From contig OX327690.1 in assembly GCA_946807835.1 (NCBI GenBank), positions 13,302,501 to 13,366,500 on the forward strand: 64,000 bases of DNA, read 5' to 3'. The stretch is from Ailanthus altissimus (taxonomy: Eukaryota; Streptophyta; Magnoliopsida; Sapindales; Simaroubaceae). Both the position numbers and the translations under genes were made by a program. Position 1 is the stretch's first letter; every line of letters begins with the position of its first letter. A model generated the notes under the pieces. It was not told where the DNA came from, did not search any database, and was given only the letters and a program-made list of their open reading frames with translations. Below, piece after piece: positions 1 through 12,189 of this stretch.

Positions 1-807
1 CAGTTACTTTCTTAGTAGCCTCCATCACTAACTGAAAGTTAGAGTAAATTTATAAAAGCAAAATTAAAAAATGGGGCTGGGAACTACTTATTATTGATAG
101 TTTGGATTTTAAATGAATAATATAATTTCTTTAATCTCATTTTCCAATTTAAAAAGAAAAATGAAAGCTGACACTGGTGTTTACAGTGTTGAGAGAAAGG
201 TTTTTATTTCTTAATTGTGTTATTAAATTTTACTTGGTTTACAATCCAAATTTATCTGCATTGTAGTTCACCCGACCCCGTTTAATATTTTGTTAATTAA
301 AAGGGAAACTTTCATGATACAGAATTGTAAATTGAATTCAAACAAACTTGAAGATAACAATACAAAGAATCAAAGAAATAATCAATTTCAATTTTCATAT
401 ACAAAGAGATGGGGGTGCTGAAGAGTGAGTTAATAGGCCCAATTAGGCCCAATGAGTTTTGGACTGTTGGATTATTTGACAGAAAAATTGAGAGAGGGAC
501 AATTTTAGAACTCAAAGTTGAATGTTTGAAATTAGTAGAACTCAAAGGGTATATTTCGGTTTCGAATTATGTTTCTTGTCTATTATTATTGCATGTTCCG
601 TTTATCGTATCTAAAAATTACCTATCATACTTATTTCATATTTATCACAGAGTATCTCTTTAGAGACAATAGTTTTACATGGTATTCTTTTAACAAAATG
701 TATAGTAAAAGTAATTAAATAAATATTTTAAACAAAAAAATGGAAAGAACTAGAAGATAAAGAAAAGAAAAAGTATGCACTAACACCATATACATAAGTC
801 ATTGTAG
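1..807. other. AT-rich left flank, no gene seen
   Basis: No recognisable gene, RNA or mobile-element end was found. The few short open frames are not supported by any recognisable protein motif. The stretch ends where the Copia-1 LTR begins; sequence just left of 808 does not match sequence just left of the 3' LTR at 10829, which supports the LTR boundary. Confidence 0.5.
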
Positions 808-971
808 TGTTTGTTGGTTTGAAAGTAGTTAAAACGAAATGTAAGGGGTATCTTCGATACTTTATTTTTAAAGACAGTAAAACAAACCAAAACGAAGCGG
901 TTGGCTCATGATGGCAAAACTGTAATTTTTTTATTATTTTTTTTTTCAACATATTATTTTTTTTAGGGGAT

Positions 972-3144
972 TGTTAGGATTTGTGCTTATAAATCATTTA
1001 TTTTATGCATGAATATTTATTTTATATTTATACAATTATCATTTTATTAAATCATTATTTATTTTTAATATATAATAAGACGCTTGTTATATTTCAGATA
1101 TTGTATGATCTAAATGAGTTTAAATCGATACTAAGAGTTAGTAATTCTAAAAGTTATAAGTATTAAGAGTTAACAGTGCTAAGAGTTAGCAAATTACAAA
1201 AATTAACGAATTCTAAAGAGATAAAACTTTATTTTAATTAGGACAAAGACCTAAGAATATATATTAGTAATGACATAGTTACAAAAAATTACAAATGATG
1301 CTAGAAAATATTATTATGCAAATATGTTCAAACGCTATATTTTCGATCTAATTTTATCGATGTAGGTCTATCGGTGAAACTATTAATCTAAAATCAGTGT
1401 ATGTCTATATCTAAATTGTCCATATGGTTAATTTTAGTAGATTATAAACTTATAGGACGTTTGTATAGGCATACGAGTATTTAGTAATGATTAGATACTG
1501 AACAGACTCGCGAGGACTTCTAATAGACATCCCAAAAAGTTGTTAATGGAGGGTTTTCTCGAGTTGAGTAGCATTCGTAATCCTTTTTCCTGAACACCGC
1601 GGTGGACTTGTAAGTGATCCATCATACATTGGTTCCACATATGTCAGAAACCTTTAACGGTCTGACCGCTGGGTATTGCTAGGTATGATTTGATGCTCAT
1701 AAAGTTCGGTGTGCGTAGATACAGGATCCGTTAGCTCATTTGGGTGAGTTGTATATCCTGATGCTCTGAAATTGTATTTCAAAAAATCTTATGGCCATAA
1801 GCAATTATACTCAGAAAAGAGTATTTTCTTAGGGATAAATAATATCGTAAAAATATTTGCAGATATTATTTATTGAAATATAAATCTAAAGACAAGTTTA
1901 AGGTCGAGTATATAGAGATTTGACGATAATCCATGTCTTTGCTTTTTCAAAATATAAGTGACGAAAGGATTATACAAATATGCTATAACCTCAACTTGTA
2001 TGGTCTAACTCGTCGCTGTGTAATATTCGTAACATGTTTGTGGGGCATCATTCACAGAGGTATGAAAGAGTTCCATATGACAAATCGGGCATGGACTTAA
2101 AGAGTTTCACAATATGAAGTATACACGTTATGCACAGGGACAGCAAATTGGATTAAATAGTTCGGTCCAAGAAGTTTCAGCAAACTAAAAATTTATTTTA
2201 GAGTTCCTCAGGATGTTCACTTGTCAAGACTTAAGTAATAAGTGTATCACTTAATTAGTTAACAAGAGTTGTCAACCAATAAGATGTTGAAAAGTGGCAC
2301 AATTTGGTCCATGAGTTATTTTTACCTTAAATTGACTAATTAATCTTGCTAGTAAAAATAAATAAGGTAAAAGTAATTATTTTAAATAATTAAATTAAAT
2401 ATAATTAGATAATATTATGTCAAATAGGCATATGCATTTATGGCAATGGGCCAAATATACATAATGTAAAAATGTTTTTTTTGTTTACCATTAATAAAAG
2501 GATAAGATGTTAATGACCTTATTTACCTAATAAGGGGTTATATGTTAGCCATTATGTCAAATAATTTGTTAAGAAATGGGCTAACCATTAATTGAGATGG
2601 GTAGAGTACATGTATTTATTTTTCAAGTGGACAAAACAAAAAAAAAAGTGCTCATTGATTCACATATTTTTGTGTAATGAAAGAGATAAGAGAGAATTGT
2701 GAAAGAATTCTTTAAGTGTTCTATGCAAAAGTTGTAAGAGAACAATAAGAGAAAAATAAGCCATTCATCTCATCTTTCCTTAGAAACAAACACCATTAGA
2801 ATCAAAGTGTTTAAGTGTTAAACACTTGTTGCTGGAATATTTTGAAGCTGTCATTCTAGCTTTACAATCCCACTGGATTGTTGTGAACTAGAATTGTTCA
2901 ACATTACACTTTAAGGTGAGCTCTACAATTAGAGATTGAAATTATTGAAGAATTGAAAGCTACCTTCAATTTTGGTAAGTATTCCTTAACTTACAAATTA
3001 GTATAATTGATATACTTTGAAATATATGTGAGATATGTATATGATTATGATAGATTGGGTGTAATTTGTATATGATACTTCCGCTACATGTCATAAAATT
3101 TTAAAATTATACATACACTCAATCCATCACACACTCACTTAACA
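972..3144 (+). mobile_element. Solo LTR LL1 of a long-LTR copia family
   Basis: This 2173-bp LTR starts TGTTAGGATTTGTG and ends CACTTAACA. It is flanked by GGGAT (967-971) and GGGGT (3145-3149), a 5-bp target duplication with one mismatch. It is similar throughout to LL2, LL3 and LL4, and in its first 1.1 kb to LL5, which sits on a copia gag-pol, so the family is assigned to copia. No internal domain is present, so it is a solo LTR, probably left by LTR-LTR recombination. Confidence 0.85.
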
Positions 3145-3159
3145 GGGGTTGCACAACAT

Positions 3160-5440
3160 TGTTAGAATTTGTGTTTATGTGTCATCCCATTATGTATAAA
3201 TAGTTAATTATAGTATTTATACAATTATCACTTCTTATTATCATTAATATTATTAAATATTAAATAGTAAGATGCTTGTTACGTTTCAGATATTATATAA
3301 TTTGAAGGTGTTTCTAGTCTAAAGGAGTTTAAGGAGTTAGCAGGTTGTAAAACTCCTTAAACTTAGAGAAATTTAAGTAGTTCGAGTCTTGTCTGAAATG
3401 AGACAAAGATCTGATAATATATTAGTAATGATGTAGCTGCAAAGAGTTATAAATGGTGCTAGAAAATGTCATTATGCAAGTATATTCTCAAACAATATGT
3501 TCCTGATCTAATTTCATCGATATGGGTCTATCGATGAAATCCATTAATATAGATTAGTATATATCTATATCTGGATGGTGCATATGGTCAGTCTTAGCAA
3601 ACCATAAGCTTAATAGAAGCTCGTATAAAGATACAGGTATACAATAAAGACTGGATACTAAACAGACTCATAAGGACCTCCAATAGACATCTCATAAAGC
3701 CGTCAATGGAAGATCTTTCTAGTTAAGTAGTATTGGTAGTTCTTTGACCTGAGTGCCACGGTGGGGTTGTGAGTAATCCTCCATGCTTTAGTTCCACACA
3801 TGTCAGAAACCTTTCATTGTCTAACCGATGGGTGTCACTGGATATGGTCCAATGCTCATAAAGTTCGGTGTGCATAGATATGGGATCCTTCAGCTCATAT
3901 GAGTGAGTTGTATATCTTGATGCTCTGAGATTATATTTTAGAAAGTCTTGTGACCACAAGCGTAAACCTCAGAAAGTATATTCTGAAGGAATAAATATCA
4001 CAAAAGTGTTTATGGATATTATTTATGGGAATATAAATCTGGAGATAAGTTCATGGTTGAGCAATAGAGATTTGACGGTGATGATCTATATCTTCGCTCT
4101 TCTAGGATATAAAAATGATGAAAGGATTATACAAATATGTTATAACTTTCACTTGTATAATTTAACGCGTCATTTTGTAATATCCATAATGTGTGTGTGG
4201 GGCATCATTCACAGACGCATAGAGGAGCTCCATATGACAAACTAGGCATGGACTTATAGAGTCTCACAATATAAAGTGTACTCATTGCACACTAGGGTAA
4301 TGGACTGTATTGAATAATTCAATCCAATAAATTCTAGCAAAATTGAATAATTGTTCTGGGATTTCTCAGATGTGCATTTGTCAAGACTTAATTGTTAAGT
4401 ACATTATTTAATTAGTTAACAAGAATTGTTAATCAATAGGATGTTGACAAGTGACACAATTTGGTCTATTGATTGTTTTTACCTTAAATTTACCATTCAA
4501 CTTTGGTAGTAAAAATAAGTAAGGTAAAAGTAATTATTCAAAATTATTTTGAATAATTATATTAAATATTATTAGATAATATTATAATATATTATTTATG
4601 GCAATGGACTATATGTTGGCCATTCAAACTATTTAAATAATTTAAATGTTAGGTATTTGTTGGCCATTTAAATTGTTTATTAATTAAAAAGATATATCAA
4701 CCATTAATTGTAATAAAGCACTTTGTTAATGGGCCATCAATTATTTCCATACATGATAATGGTATGTGCATTATGATGATAATGTTGGAAAAGTAAAATA
4801 AATGAATTAATTCATTCATTTTTAGCTATGACATATTCGGTCAAGGAATTGGATGTGAGAGAGAATTTGTTTTCTCTTAAGTGTTGAAAGAATCAACACA
4901 TCTTCATCTTTCTTTTTGTCTCATGAATGGAAAAAATTGCATCAAAGAAAAATGGGTAAGGAAAATTGATTTTGAACATGAGTTGTTCAAAATAATTTTT
5001 CTATGGAAATTGTTTCCAAGTTTTCTGTAAGAGTTGCATGAACATTTTTTTTTTCTTGAAAACAAATATTTGTATTCAAAGAGTTTGAATACATATTGCT
5101 GAAATTTTAAATCAAAGCTACCATTATAGTTCCATAATCTCACCAAACCGTTATGGACTAAAATTGTTCAAGAATACACTTTAAGGTGGGCTCTTCACTT
5201 GGATAGTTAGAGAACTTAAAGATTTTGTAAAGCTACCTTCATTAAATAATTGTTTTTATATATTGTTTTTGCACAATTGTTCATCATATATAAATTTTGT
5301 ATAATAGTTATACATAAGTATATATGTGATATATGTATTTAATTTGTTAAATTGGGTGTATTTTGTTAACATGCTTCCGCTGCGTGTGGTAAAGTTTTAA
5401 AATTACATGTACACTCGTATATCACACACTCATCTCAACA
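3160..5440 (+). mobile_element. Solo LTR LL2 of the same long-LTR family
   Basis: This 2281-bp LTR starts TGTTAGAATTTGTG and ends CATCTCAACA. A perfect 5-bp target duplication AACAT lies at 3155-3159 and 5441-5445. It has the same orientation as LL1 and sits 15 bases downstream of it in the Copia-1 LTR. The two have different TSDs, so they are independent insertions, not a tandem duplication. Confidence 0.9.
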
Positions 5441-5523
5441 AACATAACTAACTTTCTCATGCTTGTAATGGCCTTCATCTTCTTCCATCTTGATTGATAT
5501 ATTTCCAGAGCTTGTATATAAAA

Positions 5524-5546
5524 AAGAGAGAGAGAGAGAGAGAGAG
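5524..5546 (+). repeat. (GA)n microsatellite in Copia-1 LTR
   Basis: An uninterrupted run of GA dinucleotides lies just downstream of the LTR's TATATAA-like box. The 3' LTR has a shorter GA run at the equivalent place (about 11082-11090), so the repeat expanded after insertion. Confidence 0.8.
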
Positions 5547-5883
5547 TCTTCAAAAGAGATATACAAAAGCATATTGTTCTTCTGTGAGCTATGTTCTTTG
5601 ATTACTAATTCTTGTGTATATAATTCTTCAAGATTTTGAGAGAGTGTTAAGATTACTAGTTCTTTGTAATCTTGTTTGTAACCTTTGTAATTGATACTGA
5701 AATAGTGTAAGAACTAACCCTTTGATCAGTTTAGAAAGTGGATGTAGGCTTTATAGCCGAAACACTATTAACCATAATTTATATGTGATTGATTATGTAT
5801 TGGTTTATCTTTAATTATTTGTTTTGTGTGCTTGATTCTTGCTAAATTGATAGAGTCTTAGATTGGTAAGTTAAAGCCAATAA

Positions 5884-5895
5884 TGGTATCAAAGC
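5884..5895 (+). other. Copia-1 primer-binding site (tRNA-iMet type)
   Basis: TGGTATCAAAGC lies a few bases after the 5' LTR end. It matches the usual plant initiator-Met PBS (TGGTATCAGAGC) except for one A for G. Confidence 0.8.
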
Positions 5896-5951
5896 TTAGG
5901 TTTATAAAAGCTATATAAAGTAGACTTAAAACATGTAGTCAAGATTCAAGA

Positions 5952-6775
5952 ATGGTTACCACCAAGTTCGAGGTTGAGAAATCCAATGGGAATGATAATT
6001 TGGGTTATGACAGAGAAAAGATGATAGCCTTACTCGTTGACTAGAAGGTCGTAAAAGGCTTTGTAGAAACCAAAGAAGAAGATCTTAAATGGCTGATGCG
6101 AAAAGGCCAGAAATGGATGAAACATTATTTAGTACAATCATCTTACAATTTTTTGATAATGTCCTTAAATAAGTCAATGAAGAAACTACTGTAAGAGGGC
6201 TTTAGGGTTTTGAATCTTTGTATATATCTAAGTCTTTATTAGTAAATTCCTTTAAAAGAAAGGTCATTTAGCTTTTGAATGGACCTATCTAAAAGCTTAA
6301 AAGAAAACCTTCATGAGTTTAAGAGGATACACATAGATTTGACCAACATTGGTGAAGTGATCGGTGATGAGAATCATATTATGATTCTTTTAAATTCTTT
6401 ATTAAATACTTATATAGAATTAAAATTTGCAATCAAACATGTTGAGAAACATTAACCCTTAATGACTGCTTAATAAAACTTAGATTAAGGGAACAAGAAA
6501 TAAAGATTGAAAAGAAAGACAATAAAGATAATATGTATGCCAGGGGAAGATCTAAGAAAAGAGAGAATTATAAAGGCAAGTATAAGGGCAGATCCATGTC
6601 TAAATCACAAAATGGTAAAAAGAGAAAAGGCAAGTATAAGGGCAGATCCATGTCTAAATCACAAAATGGTAAAAAGAGAATGTTACTTTTGTGGCAAAGA
6701 AGGCCATGTGAAAAGAAACTATTATGAAAGAATAAGAAAGATGAAAGAAAAAAGGTTTCGAATCAAGTGATGCAG
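5952..6775 (+). pseudogene. Copia-1 gag (decayed)
   Basis: Gag would form the virus-like particle and bind the element's RNA. The ATG at 5952 opens a frame reading MVTTKFEVEKSNG, the usual copia gag N-terminus ('KFEVEKFxGxNDFGLWR'). It is broken by stops such as LVD*KVVK, where a Gln codon is expected. At 6681-6722 a CCHC zinc knuckle reads CYFCGKEGHVKRNY; the fourth ligand Cys has become Tyr. A perfect 54-bp in-frame duplication precedes the knuckle. Frameshifts and many stops make it non-coding. The identification rests on the N-terminal signature plus the knuckle and its place after the PBS. Confidence 0.85.
6572..6679 (+). repeat. Perfect 54-bp tandem duplication in gag
   Basis: The units 6572-6625 and 6626-6679 are identical by eye. 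Each encodes 18 residues of the basic linker before the zinc knuckle, and the duplication keeps frame. Identity of the copies inside a heavily decayed gene suggests a duplication younger than most of the point mutations. Confidence 0.9.
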
Positions 6776-6829
6776 CAGTGGCAAGTGATGGCTATGAGAG
6801 CTTTGAAACACTAACAATCTCCATTAATG

Positions 6830-8627
6830 ATAATACTAAGAATTGAGTCCTAGACTCATGTTGTACATATTACATGAGTCTTAATAGAGACTAGTTTGAC
6901 ACTTATGAATCTTATGAAGGGGGAAAAGTGTTAATGGGCAACAATTAGTTGTTCAAAGTAATTGAAATTAGGACTATTCCAATCAAGATGCATGATGGGA
7001 TTATCATAATACTAAAGAACATAAGGCATGTCCCAAAACTTAAAAGAAACATAATCTAACTATATGTTTTAAATGAATCATGCTTTTTTTGTAAGCTTAA
7101 AAATGGACAGCTAAGAATTTGTAGAAGATCTATTTTAATGATGAAAGGAACAAGGTAAAAAGGACTAAATATTCTAGATGAGGAAACAGTCATTGGAACA
7201 ACAATTGTTGTACATAAATGTTATGAAGAATATGAGCTTTAGCATAAAAGAATAGGCTATATTGGAGAGTCTAATCTAGTACAGCTAGTAAATTAAGAAA
7301 TGATAAGCATAAATATGGTGACAAGGCTACACTAATATGAACACTGCATTTTAGGCAAGCAACACAACCTAAGTTTCAAGTTAAGCAAAATAAAGTAGCA
7401 TCTCTATTAAAGTATGCCATACTGACCTTTGGGGGTTAACCAACACATCAATTCATAGTGGTAACAAATATTTTCTTCATTAGCTAATGATTATTTCAAG
7501 AAAGTATGGATTTTCTTGCTTAAAAACAAAGATGAGACATTAAACAAATTTAAAAACTGGAAAGTGCTTGTTGAAATATAATTAGGCTAGAAACTTAAAA
7601 CTTTAAGGACTAACAATGGTTTGAATTTGTAACAAATTGTTTGATGGATATTACAGAGAACATGGCATCTTAAGGCATTGAATAATTAGATTCACCCCTT
7701 AGCAAAGTGGTATTATTGAGAGGATGAATAGAACCTTTCTTAATAAGATAAGATGTATGCTCTTGAGCAGTAGTTTATCAAAGTAGTTTTAGGGGGTTTG
7801 ATTAATAGAAGTCCCTTAAGTGTTTTAAATTTTAAAATTCATAAGGAATTATGGTCAAGAAAAGCCCTAAGTTACAATAATTTCAGGGTGTTTGAATGTG
7901 TAGCCTATGCATACTAGAATGTTGGTAAGTTAGATACAAAATCCCAAAAGTTTATATTCTGTGGTTACCTTGAAGGAACCAAAGGATAGAGACTTTAGTT
8001 AAGAAAAGTAAATGGGGTCAAAATCATTATCAACAAAGATGTGGTGCTTTATGAAATTACTATGCCACATTTGAGTAAAAGGCAGGATAGCTTAAGCCAT
8101 GGATATTGGTGCCAAGGCCACATAAGTAAAAACTGATTGATTGCAAATTCATTTACAAAATAAAAGAATGCATCAAACCAAATGAACTACCAAGATTTAA
8201 GGTTATATTGGTAGCTAAAGGCTTTTCTTAAAAAGACAGAATTGATTTAATAGAAATTTTCTCACATGTTGTGAAGTACATATCTATAAGGGTTGTATTA
8301 TTTTTGGTAGTTCATTTCAATTGGGAATCACAACAGCTTGATGTGAAGATCGCTTTCTTAATTGGTGAACTAGAAGAAACAATCTATATGAGGTAACTAG
8401 AAGGCTTTGAAGGCATAAGCATGAGTGATCAAGATTATCTACTAAAGATATCTCTTTATAGTTTAAAATAGACTCCTAGACAATAAAATAAGAGGTTAGA
8501 TGCATATATCACCTCTATTAGGTTTAAAATGAGCAACTATGACACATGTCTTTACATTAAGGCAGGAGAGGGAAAGATGAAGTGAATTTGCTATTGTATG
8601 TTGATGATATGTGTTGTGTATTTGGTA
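6830..8627 (+). pseudogene. Copia-1 protease, integrase and N-terminal RT (decayed)
   Basis: This is the first part of a copia pol polyprotein (order PR-IN-RT-RH). Protease remains as VLDSCCTYYMS near 6847, where LDSG is expected. A GAG-pre-integrase block reads HKRIGYIGESNL near 7238. In the integrase core, LRTNNGLNL near 7605 stands where LRTDNG is expected, so a catalytic Asp has become Asn. RT follows and its active site survives as LLLYVDDMCC (about 8588-8617). Numerous stops, mostly TAG or TAA at expected Trp or Gln codons, and frameshifts make it a pseudogene. The frame is then cut by a solo LTR at 8628 and resumes at 9895. Confidence 0.85.
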
Positions 8628-9894
8628 TGTATATACTTTAAACGCAAGTGCACATTATTGCAACAAGTAATATATGATGAGTAGAGTACTAAAATTATGT
8701 CATCCTACTCTTATTTAAACGATTGGTATTTCACCGTGTTGATATCTAAATTAACTAAATAATTAAACTAATTACAAAGACGGCATGGAAATGATCATAA
8801 ACACTCTAATTATCAAACGCCTAGGATTACAATTAACCCTCAATACTACACTTGAATCCAATTGTTACCATTTTTTTGTCAATATAAATTGTTAACCAAA
8901 AACTCAAATGTATTCACAAGCCTCTTCCGATGGTCAAGTGATTATACCTCAATCAATCAATTATCTATATTCCTATGATTATTACAGTGAATTGAGATTA
9001 ATTAACTATAGGTTCCTTAATTGATTATATATGTTATATGAGTATATTTCTATCTCATATAGAACTTATGCTTTTACACAATGATCATATATTAATCTAT
9101 TCTAGTCAATACAAAACTCCATTTTCCAAGTTCATTAAGGTTCCCAAATCAATTTAATCAATTGTTATGTAATTAGAAGTATCAAGCATACAATAGATTG
9201 AATAATGACATAATGACATAATAAATAAGGATAAACAATCAATATAAGCTATATATTGAGTTTAAATTATAATCCTCATTATATAAGATTAAACCATAAT
9301 AATAACAAGAGTTTTGGAGCCAAAATCAATTAACAAACTGAAGGAAATCATTATATAACAAATACAAAGATATAGAAAAGAAAGTTCCTTATTCAGAACT
9401 TTGTTTTGATTCTTGCTGCTAAATCCTTATTTCTTTGTTGTTTGATCTAATTGAAGATGTATTTATTGATGTTTTTGATCTCTCCCCATGCTCCCATTTG
9501 TATTGGCTCAATATTTCATCTTTTTATAGGCTTAGAGTTATAAAAATATGGCAACTTTACCCTTTAAAAAGTCCATATTTACTATTGCGCGACTTGGGGC
9601 TAGGGCCTCAGGGTTTTGAGGCTACAACCTTGGGCTCTCTAAGATAGAAGTCGTGGCCTCAACTTGTAGAGGCTGTGACCTTGGGCTCTCGGGAATAAAG
9701 GTTGCAGCCTTAGCTTTTGATGGCCGTAGCTTGAGCTCTATTTTTTGGCCTCCTTCTTCGTTTACTTTCAGCTTTCAACGCTTTTGCTTTAGTAGATCTT
9801 TGATAACTCCTAAACCTATACTTCATCATTAATAAATATAAATAGTCAAATTATTGAGATAAATTGAGAAAATGTTAAGTTTAGGAAAATATCA
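8628..9894 (-). mobile_element. Athila-like solo LTR inserted in Copia-1 RT
   Basis: Read on the minus strand this 1267-bp block starts TGATATTTTCC and ends TATACA. It carries the hallmarks seen in the other Athila-type LTRs here: a GC-rich repeat block (9590-9740), a TATAAAAA box (9521-9528, minus), and GTGCACTTGCGTTT near the end (8640-8653). The flanks TGGTA (8623-8627) and TATTA (9895-9899) match at three of five bases, so the TSD is uncertain. The copia RT reading frame picks up again immediately to the right. Confidence 0.75.
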
Positions 9895-10740
9895 TATTAG
9901 ATATATTACAAAAGGTTAAAGAACTACTGAAGTTAAAGTTCCAGATAAAGGACATGGGGAATGCAAGTAAAGTACTTGGCATAAAAATAACAGAAGATTG
10001 GTATTGTAAGATATTTGAGAAAGATCATTGATAAGATTATAGTGAGAAAGATTACATATCTAAGGTACCATGTTCCAATGTTGTAGGCTCAATTATGTAT
10101 GTCATGATTTTCACAAGACTTGATTTGGCACATTCAATCAATATTTTAAGTAGATATATGATAAACCCTAGAAAAGAGCATTAGATAGGCATAAAGTGAA
10201 TTCTGAGATACATTACAGGCACACTTAAATATGGTTTGGTTTTTTAACATAATATGAAAGAAATTTAATTGATAGGGTATGTTGATTCTGATTTTACTAG
10301 GGATAGATATAAAATAATATCACTCACTTCATATTACTTTACTCTATATAAAAACTGCATAAGCTAGAAAGCACGACTTCGATATGTTATAGCACTCTCA
10401 AGTATAGAAGTTGAGTAAATGGTTACAACTAAAGCATGTAAAGAAGTTGTGTGGCTTTAAGGTTTGGTGAAAGAACTTGGATTTCTCAAGACCACTGCAA
10501 GACTTTACTTAGATAACCAATCAGCAATCCATTTATGCAAAACACATGTCTTTAGTGACAGAACTCAGCATGTATAAAAAGGATACTATTTTATTAGAGA
10601 TTTGGTTGCAATTGGAACAATGGTATTAGAGAAGATTGATATAATAAAAACCTTATAGATCTGAGGACTAAAGCTCTTTTAGTAAGTAAGTTCAAATTAT
10701 ACTTGAGTCTACTACATATTGATAAAAGGTGAGTAGAATA
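9895..10740 (+). pseudogene. Copia-1 C-terminal RT and RNase H (decayed)
   Basis: This continues the pol frame after the nested LTR. Recognisable blocks are KDMGNASKVLGIKIT near 9949 (copia 'KDLGxxxxxLGIxI'), a tract ending in TRLDLAHSINILSRY near 10118, GYVDSDFTRDR near 10277 (RNase H, catalytic Asp kept), and LYLDNQSAIHLC near 10507. Stops and frameshifts are frequent. The weakly purine-rich stretch just before 10829 is where the polypurine tract should lie. Confidence 0.85.
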
Positions 10741-10828
10741 GTATGACATTGATTTGACCTGAGCTTTAAACGAGGATGAAGTTCTCTATTGGTTCTAAAC
10801 TACTTTAAAACCAAAGATGAAAATCTAA

Positions 10829-11425
10829 TGTTTATTGGTTTGAAAGAAGTTATACTGAAATGTAAGATGTCTCTTCAATATTTTTTAAAGATAGTAAAAC
10901 AAGCCAAAATGACGTTATGGGATCATTAATAGAAAAGTTATAATTTTGTCATTTTTTCATTCTCAATACGTGGCCATTTTTAGAGGGGGTTGCATAGCTC
11001 GATCATATTGGCTTTCTTGTGCTTGTAATTACCATCATCTACTTCTTTATTGATTGCTTTGTTTCTAGAACTTATATATAAGAGAGAGAGTCTTAAAGAG
11101 AGATACGAATAGCATATTATTCTTCTGTAAGCTAAGTTTTTTTATCACTAATTCTCGTGTTTGTATTTGTTCAAGATTTTGAGAGAGTGAGATTAAGATT
11201 ATTGGTTCTTTGTAATCTTGTTTATAACTCCTGTAATTGATTTTGAAATATACAATAACTGAGCCCTTTGATCAGCTCAGAAAGTAAACGTAGGATTTAT
11301 AGTCGAACCACTATAAACCTTCGATTTATGTGTATTTGATTCTCTATTAGTTATCTTTAATTATTTGTTTTGTGTTCTTGATTTTTGCTCGATTGATTGA
11401 GTCTTGGGTTGGTGAGTTAAAGCCA
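10829..11425 (+). mobile_element. Copia-1 3' LTR
   Basis: This 597-bp LTR starts TGTTTATTGG and ends TTAAAGCCA. It matches the three reassembled pieces of the 5' LTR. It holds a TATATATAAG box (about 11074) followed by a short GA run. It lacks the two solo LTRs found in the 5' copy, which proves that those are later insertions. Confidence 0.85.
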
Positions 11426-12189
11426 ATAGTCACAAATCTAATTTAGGTCTCAAACTTTTGTCCTTCCATAGAAGAAAGTTTAATACCTTATTGATATGTG
11501 GTTATATGTTTCTTCTTATACAGAGATTAGGCATTGCTTATTTGACAATAAAAATTTGAATCATAAAATAATTAAGCTAAATATTAATAAACACTTGACT
11601 TAATCTCCTTTTGAAATTGTGTTATATGATTTATGAAATGGAAATACAAACAGTTTACTTAAAAGTTAATATACTTTCAATAAATATAAATAAAATTTAG
11701 TAATTGTTTGTCAAAATAATTTAATTATTTAATTATACATATTATTTTCTAATGAATTACACACACACAATTTAAACTTTTTCGTTTAAAATTTAGACCA
11801 ACTTTTGTGCAATTTGATTCATCAAAGTGTTATTCATTGGATTAATTAATTCATTGTGTATATGGAAAATAAGGAATGAGAGATTAGAACATACAATTTT
11901 CATTTCTACTCAGATACTTTTATAGCTTGAGGTCATAATGGTATTTCTCTTTTAAGGTCTTGATGGAAATTTCATATTTATACAATAATTGGTAGGGTGT
12001 TTTCCTAAATAGACGAGATGGTTTGTACATACATCACCTAGGCTTATTTAAAGGACACAAAAACTTAAGGAAAAATTTGTCGGGACAAAAACTTAAGTAA
12101 ATAAATACAACTCTATAAACATGTTCAATACTATCTCATAAAAAATATTCTAATAAAATTCAGTAGGATAAAATCTAGTTAAAGAAAAA
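11426..12189. other. AT-rich spacer between Copia-1 and Copia-2
   Basis: No gene was seen. Part may be the LTR of the minus-strand Copia-2, whose 3' end faces this way, but no matching LTR partner was recognised in the window. Confidence 0.35.

Larger units (their letters stand above)
808..5879 (+). mobile_element. Copia-1 5' LTR, split by two nested solo LTRs
   Basis: The segments 808-971, 3145-3159 and 5441-5879 together match the 3' LTR at 10829-11425 (about 600 bp). Shared landmarks are the start TGTTTGTTGG, a block ending in AAGTTATAATTTT-like sequence, a GA-rich stretch after a TATATATAAG box, and the ending TTAAAGCCA. The LTR is interrupted by solo LTRs LL1 (972-3144) and LL2 (3160-5440), which lie only 15 bases apart. 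Removing both restores a continuous alignment with the 3' copy. A clean 5-bp TSD for Copia-1 itself was not found. Confidence 0.85.

Noticed and set aside
5524..5546. (GA)n run as a GAGA-type regulatory element
   Set aside because: It is longer than the matching run in the 3' LTR and looks like microsatellite expansion. No evidence of function.
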